DNA from: Armatimonadota bacterium
Lineage (GTDB): Bacteria; Armatimonadota; DTGP01; JAHWJO01
Direction: 5' to 3'
Length of the DNA: 7,487 nucleotides
Assembly: GCA_019348365.1 (NCBI GenBank)
Contig: JAHWJO010000228.1
Span: 1-7,487 of the forward strand
Position numbers and translations under genes: made by a program. Shown one piece after another: positions 1-6,568 of the stretch. The number at the start of each line of letters is the position of its first letter. The stretch's first letter is position 1. The notes below the pieces were generated by a model. It saw only the letters and a list, made by a program, of their open reading frames with translations, did not search any database and was not told the DNA's origin.

Positions 1-167
1 TGTCATGCCTCTATCCCGCGGTCAGATTCCGCGCTACGCTCGGAATGACTTGCGGGGCATCGTACATTCCGGTTGGAGCTTTGCACCGAGCTGGAATCCT
101 ACCCGAACAGTCCCATCTGTCATTCCGAGCGTAGCGAGGAATCTGACCGCGGGAGAGAGGCATGACA
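1..167. repeat. Inverted pair of dispersed palindromic repeats (REPIN-like)
   Basis: Bases 1-49 and 119-167 are reverse complements at 47 of 49 positions, separated by a 69-base spacer (50-118). Each arm carries an internal imperfect palindrome: ATTCC and GGAAT flank a GC stem with a GTA or TAC loop. The core GTCATTCCGAGCGTAGCGAG is, from general knowledge, a very common intergenic dispersed repeat in many GC-rich bacterial genomes. Its translation (VIPSVARNL, RGQIPRYARND) is a familiar spurious database peptide. The spacer echoes the motif with ATTCC at 66-70, AGCT at 77-80, AGCT at 89-92 and GGAAT at 93-97. Two inverted copies as a unit resemble a REPIN or MITE. No transposase is present. 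The left boundary may lie outside the window, so the true arm length is unknown. Confidence 0.85.
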
Positions 168-220
168 TTCGAAGACGAACAGACAGGCCCTCCTTTGAAC
201 ACCATACTCCCATGAACCAT

Positions 221-227
221 AAAGAGG
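221..227 (+). promoter_or_regulatory. Ribosome binding site of the DUF58 gene
   Basis: AAAGAGG lies 7 bases before the ATG at 235, an appropriate Shine-Dalgarno match and spacing. It favours the ATG at 235 over the GTG at 277, although the conserved part of the protein begins only around residue 32. No convincing -35/-10 promoter is visible between the repeat and this site, so the operon promoter may lie within or upstream of the repeat. Confidence 0.7.
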
Positions 228-234
228 GCAGCCC

Positions 235-1194
235 ATGATTCCAGGCGCTGAGCAGAACCCAGAGGCGGCAACAGGAGTGCCGGAGGCGCGTCCCCCGACC
301 CCTGACCCCCGATCCCCGACCCCTGCTCTCCTGGAGCCGGAGCTGCTGCGGAAGCTGGAGCGGCTGTCGCTCCTCTCCCGGCGGGCGTTCGCGGGGCGGA
401 TGCAGGGGGACCGGAAATCGCCTCGGCGCGGCGCGTCCGTCGAGTTCGCGGACTACCGCGACTATTCGCCGGGGGACGACTTCCGCCGGATCGACTGGAA
501 CGCCTACGCCCGGCTCGACCGCCTCTTCCTGAAGCTGTTCGCGGAGGAGGAGGACCTCTGCGTCCACCTCCTGCTCGACTCCTCCCGATCGATGGAGTTC
601 GGGAGCCCCACGAAGTGGGACTGCGGGCGGCGTGCGGTCGCGGCGCTCGCCTACATGTCGCTGTTCCACCTCGACCGGGTGGCGGTGGGGCTGTTCGGGG
701 ACCGGCTGGAGACGGTCGTCCCGCCCGCGCGGGGCCGGGGCCGCGCCGCCGGGTTGCTCGACCGGCTCGGCGGCGCGAGTCCGGGCGGCGGGACCGACGT
801 GGGCCGCTCGCTCCGGGAGTATGCGGCACGGATGACGACTCCGGGCGTCGCCGTGGTCGCCTCCGACTTCCTCTCCCCCGGCTGGGAGGAGGGGCTGCGG
901 GCACTCGCGGGCCGCCGCTGCGAGGTGACGGTCCTCCACCTCATGGACCCCGGCGAGCTCCATCCCCGGCTGGAGGGCGACCTCCGCCTGGTCGACTCCG
1001 AGACGGGCGAAACCCGCGAGATCACCGTCTCCCCCGCGCTCCTCCGCCGGTACCGGGAGGCGGTGGACGCCTTCTGCGGCGAGATCGAGGCGTTCTGCCA
1101 GCGGTACGGGATGACCTATCTCCGCGCCGAGACGGACCAGCCTTTCGAGGACCTGATCTTCAGCTATTTCCGCCACGCGGGGGTGATCGGATGA
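235..1194 (+). CDS. DUF58 domain protein (VWA-like fold)
   Basis: A 319-residue soluble protein with no signal peptide or membrane segment, so probably cytoplasmic. The DUF58 hallmark, a Y-x-x-G-D-D-x-R-x-I-D-W-N run followed by AR...LFLKLFAEEE, spans residues 74-106. A VWA-type metal site follows: D115-S-S-R-S119, T187 in GGGTD, and D211 in VASDF, all present. The C-terminal region (about 265-315) is typical of the family. DUF58 proteins are usually encoded with MoxR AAA+ ATPases and membrane VWA proteins, and are thought to help assemble or activate partner complexes; no precise reaction is established. The gene ends in a 4-base ATGA overlap with the next gene, implying translational coupling. 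Residues 1-31 are not conserved-looking and are partly encoded by a heptamer repeat. The DUF58 assignment is confident; the role is inferred. Confidence 0.94.
   Translation: MIPGAEQNPEAATGVPEARPPTPDPRSPTPALLEPELLRKLERLSLLSRRAFAGRMQGDRKSPRRGASVEFADYRDYSPGDDFRRIDWNAYARLDRLFLKLFAEEEDLCVHLLLDSSRSMEFGSPTKWDCGRRAVAALAYMSLFHLDRVAVGLFGDRLETVVPPARGRGRAAGLLDRLGGASPGGGTDVGRSLREYAARMTTPGVAVVASDFLSPGWEEGLRALAGRRCEVTVLHLMDPGELHPRLEGDLRLVDSETGETREITVSPALLRRYREAVDAFCGEIEAFCQRYGMTYLRAETDQPFEDLIFSYFRHAGVIG
297..324 (+). repeat. Heptamer tandem repeat inside the DUF58 coding region
   Basis: Four consecutive 7-base units, GACCCCT, GACCCCC, GATCCCC and GACCCCT, run without a break. They encode part of a Pro-rich stretch (residues 20-31, PPTPDPRSPTP) just before the conserved domain. 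As 7 is not a multiple of 3, each unit shifts phase; the frame stays open because the unit contains no stop. It looks like a simple-sequence expansion absorbed into the N-terminal extension. Confidence 0.75.
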
Positions 1195-3137
1195 GCTGGA
1201 TCTCCCCGTTCGCCTTCCTCTGGCTGGCGCCCATCCTCGCCGCGATCGTCGCGCTCTACCTGCTGAAGCTGAAGCGGAAGGAGGTGCGCGTCCCCTCCGT
1301 GATGCTCTGGCAGCGGGCGGTGGAGGACATGCAGGCTAACGCGCCGTTCCAGCGGCTGCGGCCCAGCCTGCTCCTGCTCCTCCAGGTCATCGCGGCGATG
1401 CTGCTGGTGGGGGCGCTGGCGCAGCCGTTCGTGCGGGCGGCGGCGGACCCGGGCAGCGACCTCGCGCTCATCCTCGACGGCTCGGCGAGCATGAAGGCGA
1501 CGGACGTGCCCGGCACCCGGTTCGAGGAGGCGAAGCGGCAGGCCCTCCGCATCGTCGAGAACCTGGCCCCGCGCGACCGGGTGATGGTCGTCTTCTGCGG
1601 GGCGCGCACCCGGCAGGTCGCCCCGCTGGGGGCGGACCGCGCGGCCCTGGCCCGCCTGATCCGCGAGTTGAAGGCCGACGATGCGGGGGCGGACCTCCGG
1701 GAGGGCATCCTGCTGGCGGCCTCCCTGCTGGCCGGGCCGGGACCGTCCCGCATCGTCGTCTTGAGCGACGGGGCTGCGGACCCCCTAGGAGAACTCAGCC
1801 TCGGCAAGTCCAAACTCGACTTCATCCGGGTCGGGAAGCGATCCGAGAACGTCGCCGTCACCGCGCTCGACCTGCACGCCCGGTCGGCTGGTACGGGCGG
1901 GGCGCGGCTCGACGCCTTCGTCTCGATGCGGAACACCGGCGCGTCCCCCCGGTCGTTCGCGCTGGAGCTGTACCGGGACGGGTCCCTGGCGGACGTGCGG
2001 GAGGCGCGACTGGGGCCGGGGGAGGAGAAGGCGCAGGTCTTCGCGGGGCTGGGCGGCGTGAAGGAGGCCGTGTCCGTGCGGCTGGATGTGAAGGACGACC
2101 TCGCGGCGGACAATGAAGCGTTCCTCCCGGTCCGCCCGCCGTCGCGGGTCCGGGTGCTCCTCGTCACGCCGGGCAATCTCTTTTTGGAGCGGGCGCTGGC
2201 CGCCCTCCCCGCCGCCGAGGTGACGAAGACCGCCGCCGCCCCGCCAGCGGATGACCGCGGTTACGACGTGCATGTGTACGACCGCATCGCCCCGACGGTC
2301 CAGCCCACCGCCGGAGTCATGCTCATCGGTACGGCGGCCCCGTTCGGCCCCGCCGGGCTCGGACGCACCCTCCCCCACCCGCAGATCGTGGATTGGCGGC
2401 AAGATTCCCCCCTCACCCGCTACGTCGATCTCTCCGCCGTCGCCATCGAGGCGGGCCGGCTGCTCACGCCGAAGCCGTGGACCGTCCCGCTGGCGGAGAC
2501 GGCGGAGGGGTCCCTGATGGCCGCCGGGGAGCGGGACGGGCGGCGCAGCCTCCAAGTCGGCTTCGACCTGTTGCGCTCGGACTTCCCGCTCCGGGTAGGC
2601 TTCCCCATCTTCCTGGCGAACGCGGTCACGTGGCTCGCGCCCGCCGCCGGGTACGGCCCCGGCCTGTCGGTGCGGGCGGGGGAGGAGGTCGCCCTCACCC
2701 TGCCCCCCGAGGCGGGGAGCGTCCGCATCACCGGCCCGGTGTCCGCAACCGGTACGCCCGTCCCCGGAGCCGGGGAGGGGGCCGTTCTCCCCGTGGAGGG
2801 GGGCCGGGCGGTGCTCGGCGGGTCGGATGCGGTCGGCCTGTACACCGCCGTCCTGAGCCGAGGACAGCCGGTCCGGTTCGCGGTGAACCTGTTCAACCGG
2901 AGGGAGTCGGACTTGACGCCGGGGGACCTCCGCCTGAGGGCGGACGGGCGCGCCGTGTCCGTGACTCCAGGCCTGTCTGGACGCCGGGAGCTGTGGCGGT
3001 ACGCCCTGCTGGCCGCGCTCGCGCTGCTGCTGCTGGAGTGGCACGAGTACCACGCGCGCCTGCTTTCCTCCCTCGGGCGGGTCCGGGGGCTGCGGTTCCG
3101 CCGGCGGCCCGGCACGGAAGGGCGGGACTTCCGTTGA
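1191..3137 (+). CDS. BatA-like membrane protein with VWA domain
   Basis: A 648-residue protein. Membrane segment 1 (about residues 5-26) and segment 2 (about 58-78) frame a basic loop with the sequence VRVPSVMLWQ, the layout of the BatA / aerotolerance-regulator N-terminal domain. A VWA domain follows from about residue 89, with D96-G-S-A-S100 and a second acidic site at LSDG (191-194). The usual metal-site threonine is replaced: the text reads GADL at 166-169 where GTDL is expected. Residues about 318-380 form a Rossmann-like block (RVLLVTPG...VMLIG) resembling an inactive amidotransferase-like fold. A last membrane helix lies at about 603-616 with a basic tail. Most of the chain would be extracytoplasmic. 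The ATG overlaps the previous stop (ATGA), and this start is needed to include helix 1. Family resemblance is strong; the function is inferred from Bat/MoxR-associated operons. Confidence 0.92.
   Translation: MSWISPFAFLWLAPILAAIVALYLLKLKRKEVRVPSVMLWQRAVEDMQANAPFQRLRPSLLLLLQVIAAMLLVGALAQPFVRAAADPGSDLALILDGSASMKATDVPGTRFEEAKRQALRIVENLAPRDRVMVVFCGARTRQVAPLGADRAALARLIRELKADDAGADLREGILLAASLLAGPGPSRIVVLSDGAADPLGELSLGKSKLDFIRVGKRSENVAVTALDLHARSAGTGGARLDAFVSMRNTGASPRSFALELYRDGSLADVREARLGPGEEKAQVFAGLGGVKEAVSVRLDVKDDLAADNEAFLPVRPPSRVRVLLVTPGNLFLERALAALPAAEVTKTAAAPPADDRGYDVHVYDRIAPTVQPTAGVMLIGTAAPFGPAGLGRTLPHPQIVDWRQDSPLTRYVDLSAVAIEAGRLLTPKPWTVPLAETAEGSLMAAGERDGRRSLQVGFDLLRSDFPLRVGFPIFLANAVTWLAPAAGYGPGLSVRAGEEVALTLPPEAGSVRITGPVSATGTPVPGAGEGAVLPVEGGRAVLGGSDAVGLYTAVLSRGQPVRFAVNLFNRRESDLTPGDLRLRADGRAVSVTPGLSGRRELWRYALLAALALLLLEWHEYHARLLSSLGRVRGLRFRRRPGTEGRDFR
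3116..3126 (+). promoter_or_regulatory. Ribosome binding site supporting a TTG start
   Basis: GGAAGGGCGGG lies 7 bases before TTG at 3134, inside the end of the preceding gene. It supports TTG, overlapping the preceding stop as TTGA, as the real start of the third operon gene. The open frame extends back to 2393, but the upstream part is a shadow of gene 2. Confidence 0.6.
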
Positions 3138-6100
3138 CGGGGCCGTTCCAGTTCACGCATCCGGCGTATCTATTGCTCCTGCCCCCGGCGGTCTGGATAG
3201 TCTGGAGGTCGGCGTCAGGGAGCTTCGCGGGGCTGTCGCCGGGGCGGGCGCGGCTCTCGGCGGCGTTACGTACGTTGCTCGTCACGGTCCTCGTGCTGGC
3301 GCTGACGGGGATCCAGCGAGTGCAGACCACCCGCAGCGTCTGCACGCTCTTCCTGCTCGACGTGTCGGCCAGCGTCTCCCCCTCCCTCCGCCAGAATGCC
3401 GTCGCCTACATCAACGCGGCGGCGCAGCGGATGGAGCCGGGGGACCGGGCGGGGGTGATCGTGTTCGGGAAGGAGGCGTATATCGAGGTGTCGCCGCGCC
3501 CGGTCGCGCGGGGGTCGCGCCTCTGCCCCCCGAAGATCCGTTCTAACCCTTCCCCGGAATTTTCGGACCTCTCCGCCGCCCTCCGGCTCGCGATGGCGGC
3601 GTTCCCCCCCGGCATGGGGCGGCGCATTGTGCTGCTCAGCGACGGGAACGAGAATCTGGGCCGGGCGCGGGAGCAGACCCTCGCCGCGAAGGCGAACGGG
3701 GTCCAGATCGACGCCGTCGCCCTCGATGCGGGCGTCACCCGAGAGGCGCGCCTGGACCGGATGCTCCTCCCCCGGCAGGTGAAGAAGGGGGAGCCGTTCG
3801 AGCTGAAGCTCCTCGCCGCCTCCCGCGTCGCCGCGTCCGGCGTCGTCCGCATCATGGAGGACGGGAAGCTGACCCAGACCCGCCCGGTGGACCTCCCCGC
3901 AGGGAAGACCGTCCTCTCCTTCCCGATGACGCAGGAGAAGCCGGGATTCCACCGGTACCTCGCGCTCCTCGACGTGCGGCCTGACGCGCGCCCGGAGAAC
4001 AACCGCGCCGTCGGGTTCGTGGAGGTGAAGGGGAAACCGCGCGTGCTCATCGTCGAGGGGACGCCGGCGCAGGGGACGTTCCTGGCGAAGGCGCTGGCAT
4101 CGCAGGGCATCGAGGCCGAGCTGCGCGGCCCCGAAGGGATGCCCGCCGACCTGCCCGCGCTCCAGGGCTACGACAGCCTGATCCTCTCCGACGTCCCCGC
4201 GACGCAGCTCTCCCCCGCCCAGATGGGGATGATCAAGACGGCGGTCCGCGACCTCGGCATGGGGTTCGGGATGGTGGGCGGCGAGAACGGCTTCGGCGCG
4301 GGGGGGTACTACCGGACGCCCGTGGAGGACGCCCTGCCCGTCACGATGGACATCCGCAAGCAGCGGGTCTTCCCCTCCATGAGCCTCGCCGTGGCGATGG
4401 ACAAGTCGGGCAGCATGGGCGCGACCGAGAACGGGGTGGAGAAGGTCCGCCTCGCCGCCGAGGCCGCCGTCGCGGTGATGGAGGTGCTCCAGCCCATCGA
4501 CCGCGTGGGGATCATCGCCTTCGATTCGGAGCCGAAGGTCGTGGCTCCCCTCACCGAAGCCCGCTCCAGGGACTCGGTCGCGGCGGACGTCACCTCCATC
4601 CGGGCCGGGGGCGGCACGAACGTCTACCCCGCGCTCCGGGAGGCGCATGCGATGGTGGCGGCGTCCGACGCGCGGATCAAGCACGTCATCCTCCTTGCGG
4701 ACGGCGCGGATGCGGCGGGGCAGCAGGGATGCGTCCCGCTCGCGGCGCAGATGAGCCGGGAGAAGGTCACCCTCACCGTCGTCTCCATCGGCACGGGGCC
4801 GGACGTGCCGTTTTTGCGGGAGCTGGCCCGCGCCGGGGGCGGGAACTTCTACCTGACGGACCGGGCGGGCGACCTGCCGCGTATCTTCACCAAGGACGCC
4901 ATGCTCATGTCGAAGTCGCTGCTCATCGAGGGGCCGTTCCTCCCCCGCGTGAACCCCGACGATGAGGTGATGCGCGGCATCCGCTGGGGCGAGGTCCCCC
5001 CCCTGCTCGGGTACGTGGCGACCACCCCGCGCGCGGTGGCGGACGTGCCTGCCGTCTCCCCGCAGAACGACCCCGTCTTCGCCCGGTGGCGCTACGGCCT
5101 GGGCCGCTCGTTCGCGTTCACCTCCGACGCGAAGGCCCGCTGGGCGGCGCGGTGGGTCGGGTGGGGCGAGTTCAACCTGTTCTGGGCGCAGGCGGTCCGG
5201 TGGGGCATGCGGCGGACCGACCGCCGTAATTTCCAGATCACCGTCGAGACGGACCAGGGGCGGGGGCGCGCCGTGCTCGATGCGGCGGACGAGGACGGGA
5301 CGCCGCTCAACTTCCTCCGCCCGAACGCCCGGGTCGTCATGCCCGATTCCACGGTGCGGGAAGTTCAACTGGACCAGACCGGCCTGGGCCGCTACGAGGG
5401 GAGCTTCCCGGCGGAACAGGTCGGGGTGTACCTCCTCCACGCCCAGGCGGTATTGCCGGACGGGAAGTCGGTCTCCCTGACGGACGGGGCGAGCATCCCG
5501 TACCCGCCGGAGTACCAAAGCCTGGAGCCGAACCTCCCCCTCCTGAACGGGCTGGCGATGGAAACGGGGGGGATGACGCAGCCCACGCCGGGACAGGTCT
5601 TTCAACGACGGCGGACCCTGACGGAGGTCCCCACCGATCTCTGGTGGCTGTTGGTGCTGATGGTGGCGCTCCTGTTCCCGCTGGACGTGGCGGTGCGGCG
5701 GCTGCTGATCGGCCTCCCGGAGCTGGAAGCGGCCTGGACACGGGTCAGGGCGAAGACGGGCGCCCGGCCGGCTCCCGCACCCGTCGGGACGGGTGCGGCG
5801 GTCCATGTGGATCGGCTGCTCACGGTGAAGTCGCGCCGCGCGCGGAGTCATGGGATGGCCCCGCCGCCCCATGAACAGCACAGGGAGAGCCCAACCCGGA
5901 GGTCCTCCATGCGACCGGTCCGGCATGGAGCGGATCCCCCGCCGGCCGCTCCCGATTCAAGCGGGGATAGAGACGTCTCAGATGAGACTCCCCCGCCCGT
6001 CACGGCATTCCCGGGCAATGGAGCGGGGGGAACAGAACCCGAAGACTCCATCTCTCCGGAAGCGCTGACGGACCGCCTGCTGGCAGCGAAACGCAGGGCA

Positions 6101-6154
6101 TCCAGGCGACCGAAAAATGGTAGTGGATCAGATGAAAAGGAGGATCTCGGCTAG
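3134..6154 (+). CDS. Membrane protein with two VWA domains and a GATase-like domain
   Basis: A 1006-residue protein starting at TTG. Membrane helices lie at about residues 10-25 and 44-60, and a third at about 836-850. VWA domain 1 has D76-V-S-A-S80 and LLSDG (167-171), with Ser (144) where the metal-site Thr is expected. Residues 302-405 form a class I glutamine-amidotransferase-like domain (RVLIVEG, then MVGGENGFGAGGY); no Cys is seen at the usual nucleophile elbow, so catalysis is unlikely. VWA domain 2 has an intact site: D423-K-S-G-S427, T495 and D523. A beta-rich segment (about 700-790) precedes helix 3. The cytoplasmic tail (about 855-1006) is Pro/Arg/Ser-rich and of low complexity. 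The layout matches the large VWA/GATase-like proteins found next to DUF58 and BatA-like genes, so it is probably the envelope-spanning partner of genes 1 and 2. Length and domain order are confident; the biochemical role is not known. Confidence 0.91.
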   Translation: MTGPFQFTHPAYLLLLPPAVWIVWRSASGSFAGLSPGRARLSAALRTLLVTVLVLALTGIQRVQTTRSVCTLFLLDVSASVSPSLRQNAVAYINAAAQRMEPGDRAGVIVFGKEAYIEVSPRPVARGSRLCPPKIRSNPSPEFSDLSAALRLAMAAFPPGMGRRIVLLSDGNENLGRAREQTLAAKANGVQIDAVALDAGVTREARLDRMLLPRQVKKGEPFELKLLAASRVAASGVVRIMEDGKLTQTRPVDLPAGKTVLSFPMTQEKPGFHRYLALLDVRPDARPENNRAVGFVEVKGKPRVLIVEGTPAQGTFLAKALASQGIEAELRGPEGMPADLPALQGYDSLILSDVPATQLSPAQMGMIKTAVRDLGMGFGMVGGENGFGAGGYYRTPVEDALPVTMDIRKQRVFPSMSLAVAMDKSGSMGATENGVEKVRLAAEAAVAVMEVLQPIDRVGIIAFDSEPKVVAPLTEARSRDSVAADVTSIRAGGGTNVYPALREAHAMVAASDARIKHVILLADGADAAGQQGCVPLAAQMSREKVTLTVVSIGTGPDVPFLRELARAGGGNFYLTDRAGDLPRIFTKDAMLMSKSLLIEGPFLPRVNPDDEVMRGIRWGEVPPLLGYVATTPRAVADVPAVSPQNDPVFARWRYGLGRSFAFTSDAKARWAARWVGWGEFNLFWAQAVRWGMRRTDRRNFQITVETDQGRGRAVLDAADEDGTPLNFLRPNARVVMPDSTVREVQLDQTGLGRYEGSFPAEQVGVYLLHAQAVLPDGKSVSLTDGASIPYPPEYQSLEPNLPLLNGLAMETGGMTQPTPGQVFQRRRTLTEVPTDLWWLLVLMVALLFPLDVAVRRLLIGLPELEAAWTRVRAKTGARPAPAPVGTGAAVHVDRLLTVKSRRARSHGMAPPPHEQHRESPTRRSSMRPVRHGADPPPAAPDSSGDRDVSDETPPPVTAFPGNGAGGTEPEDSISPEALTDRLLAAKRRASRRPKNGSGSDEKEDLG

Positions 6155-6180
6155 CGGGAGGGGGTGGACCTCTCCCCCTG

Positions 6181-6217
6181 CCCCTCCCCGACGCGGGGAG
6201 GGGAGCCGAATCGGCTC
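6181..6217 (+). terminator. Strong hairpins after the operon, terminator-like without a T-tract
   Basis: CCCCTCCCCG (6181-6190) and CGGGGAGGGG (6194-6203) make a perfect 10-base-pair stem with a 3-base ACG loop, 27 bases after the operon's stop codon. A second stem follows at once: GAGCCG (6203-6208) and CGGCTC (6212-6217) with loop AAT. No T-run follows, so intrinsic termination is not assured; it may act in mRNA 3'-end protection or Rho-linked termination. The preceding CTCTCCCCCTG and this stem also resemble a type of dispersed intergenic repeat seen in several GC-rich genomes. Confidence 0.5.
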
Positions 6218-6229
6218 ATGGATCGGTTC

Positions 6230-6379
6230 CTAACACTTTGTACCCTCCTCCCACTTTGAACCCCTACCAAAAAAATGATTAGGGGGGAGAGTCAATTGCG
6301 GCGCCACGTCCGTTTGCTTCAGCGCACCCCGGAACTTTTCGCGCAACAGGAGTGGCAGGATCGCGGACGCGACGTTCAC
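6230..6379 (-). other. Possible small ORF or gene remnant, minus strand
   Basis: Reading the minus strand from GTG at 6379 to TAG at 6230-6232 gives 49 residues beginning VNVASAILPLLLREKFRGAL. The first about 30 codons have mostly G or C in the third position, like real genes here, and the frame stays open a further 8 codons upstream before a TGA. An AGGGG lies about 13 bases before the GTG, too far to be convincing. I do not recognise the peptide. It could be a degraded gene end, a real short gene or chance in GC-rich DNA. Confidence 0.15.
6234..6263. repeat. Short direct repeat CACTTTGtACCC / CACTTTGaACCC
   Basis: Two 12-base copies (6234-6245 and 6252-6263) match at 11 of 12 positions with an 18-base period. 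They sit at the edge of a locally A+T-richer patch that includes a run of seven A's (6269-6275). Closely spaced repeats of this sort can be transposon-end binding sites or activator sites; nothing here decides between them. Confidence 0.45.
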
Positions 6380-6473
6380 TCCCTGATTAGCGAACCCCTG
6401 TTCATAAAGTCATAGCATGCTTATTTCCGTCTGAAAACGGCTCCCCATATCAAAGATCGGGTTCAAACCCAGC

Positions 6474-6526
6474 GACGTGTGCAAGGTCGGACCTTAGAAG
6501 ACACACAGCCGGGGCAGGCACACGTC
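6474..6526 (+). promoter_or_regulatory. Structured leader or operator element before the fucosidase-like gene
   Basis: GACGTGTGC (6474-6482) and GCACACGTC (6518-6526) are perfect 9-base reverse complements. Directly inside the left arm is the palindrome AAGGTC-G-GACCTT (6483-6495), which could be a 5-pair hairpin in RNA or a dyad operator in DNA. GGGTT-CA-AACCC (6459-6470) lies just before. The clustering about 100-150 bases before the start codon suggests either a folded 5' leader or a repressor/activator site. It fits no riboswitch class I can recall. Confidence 0.35.
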
Positions 6527-6568
6527 TCCCCTCATCCGGAAGCGGTGACTTTCCCGTAGAGAAACGAC

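Noticed and set aside
5..238. 77-codon + strand open frame upstream of the DUF58 gene
   Set aside because: Its peptide is a translation of the dispersed repeat (RGQIPRYARND and VIPSVARNL), a well-known artefact, and there is no ribosome binding site.
212..238. Eight-codon ORF (MNHKEGSP) whose stop overlaps the DUF58 start as ATGA
   Set aside because: It could be a leader peptide for translational coupling, but there is no Shine-Dalgarno sequence before it and no regulatory codon pattern; the overlap is likely chance.
615..1190. Upstream extension of the gene 2 reading frame to 615
   Set aside because: It lies wholly inside the DUF58 gene in another frame and is Arg/Gly/Pro-rich; ATG 1191 gives the expected BatA-like first membrane helix.
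2393..3133. Upstream extension of the gene 3 reading frame to 2393
   Set aside because: It is a shadow of gene 2; TTG 3134 has a ribosome binding site and begins the expected membrane helix.
3266..5926. 886-codon minus-strand open frame opposite gene 3
   Set aside because: It is a shadow of the GC-biased codon usage: the peptide is His/Arg/Pro-rich low complexity, while the + strand has clear domain motifs. The other long minus frames (34-1176, 1785-3053, 6450-7403) fail for the same reason.
5970..5979. Perfect palindrome GAGACGTCTC in the gene 3 tail
   Set aside because: A single 10-base palindrome inside coding sequence with no partner site or positional logic is expected by chance.
6459..6470. 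GGGTTCAAACCC as a tRNA T-arm or attachment site
   Set aside because: The TTCAAAC loop resembles a T-loop, but the flanks do not give a 5-pair stem and no acceptor, anticodon or D arm is found upstream.
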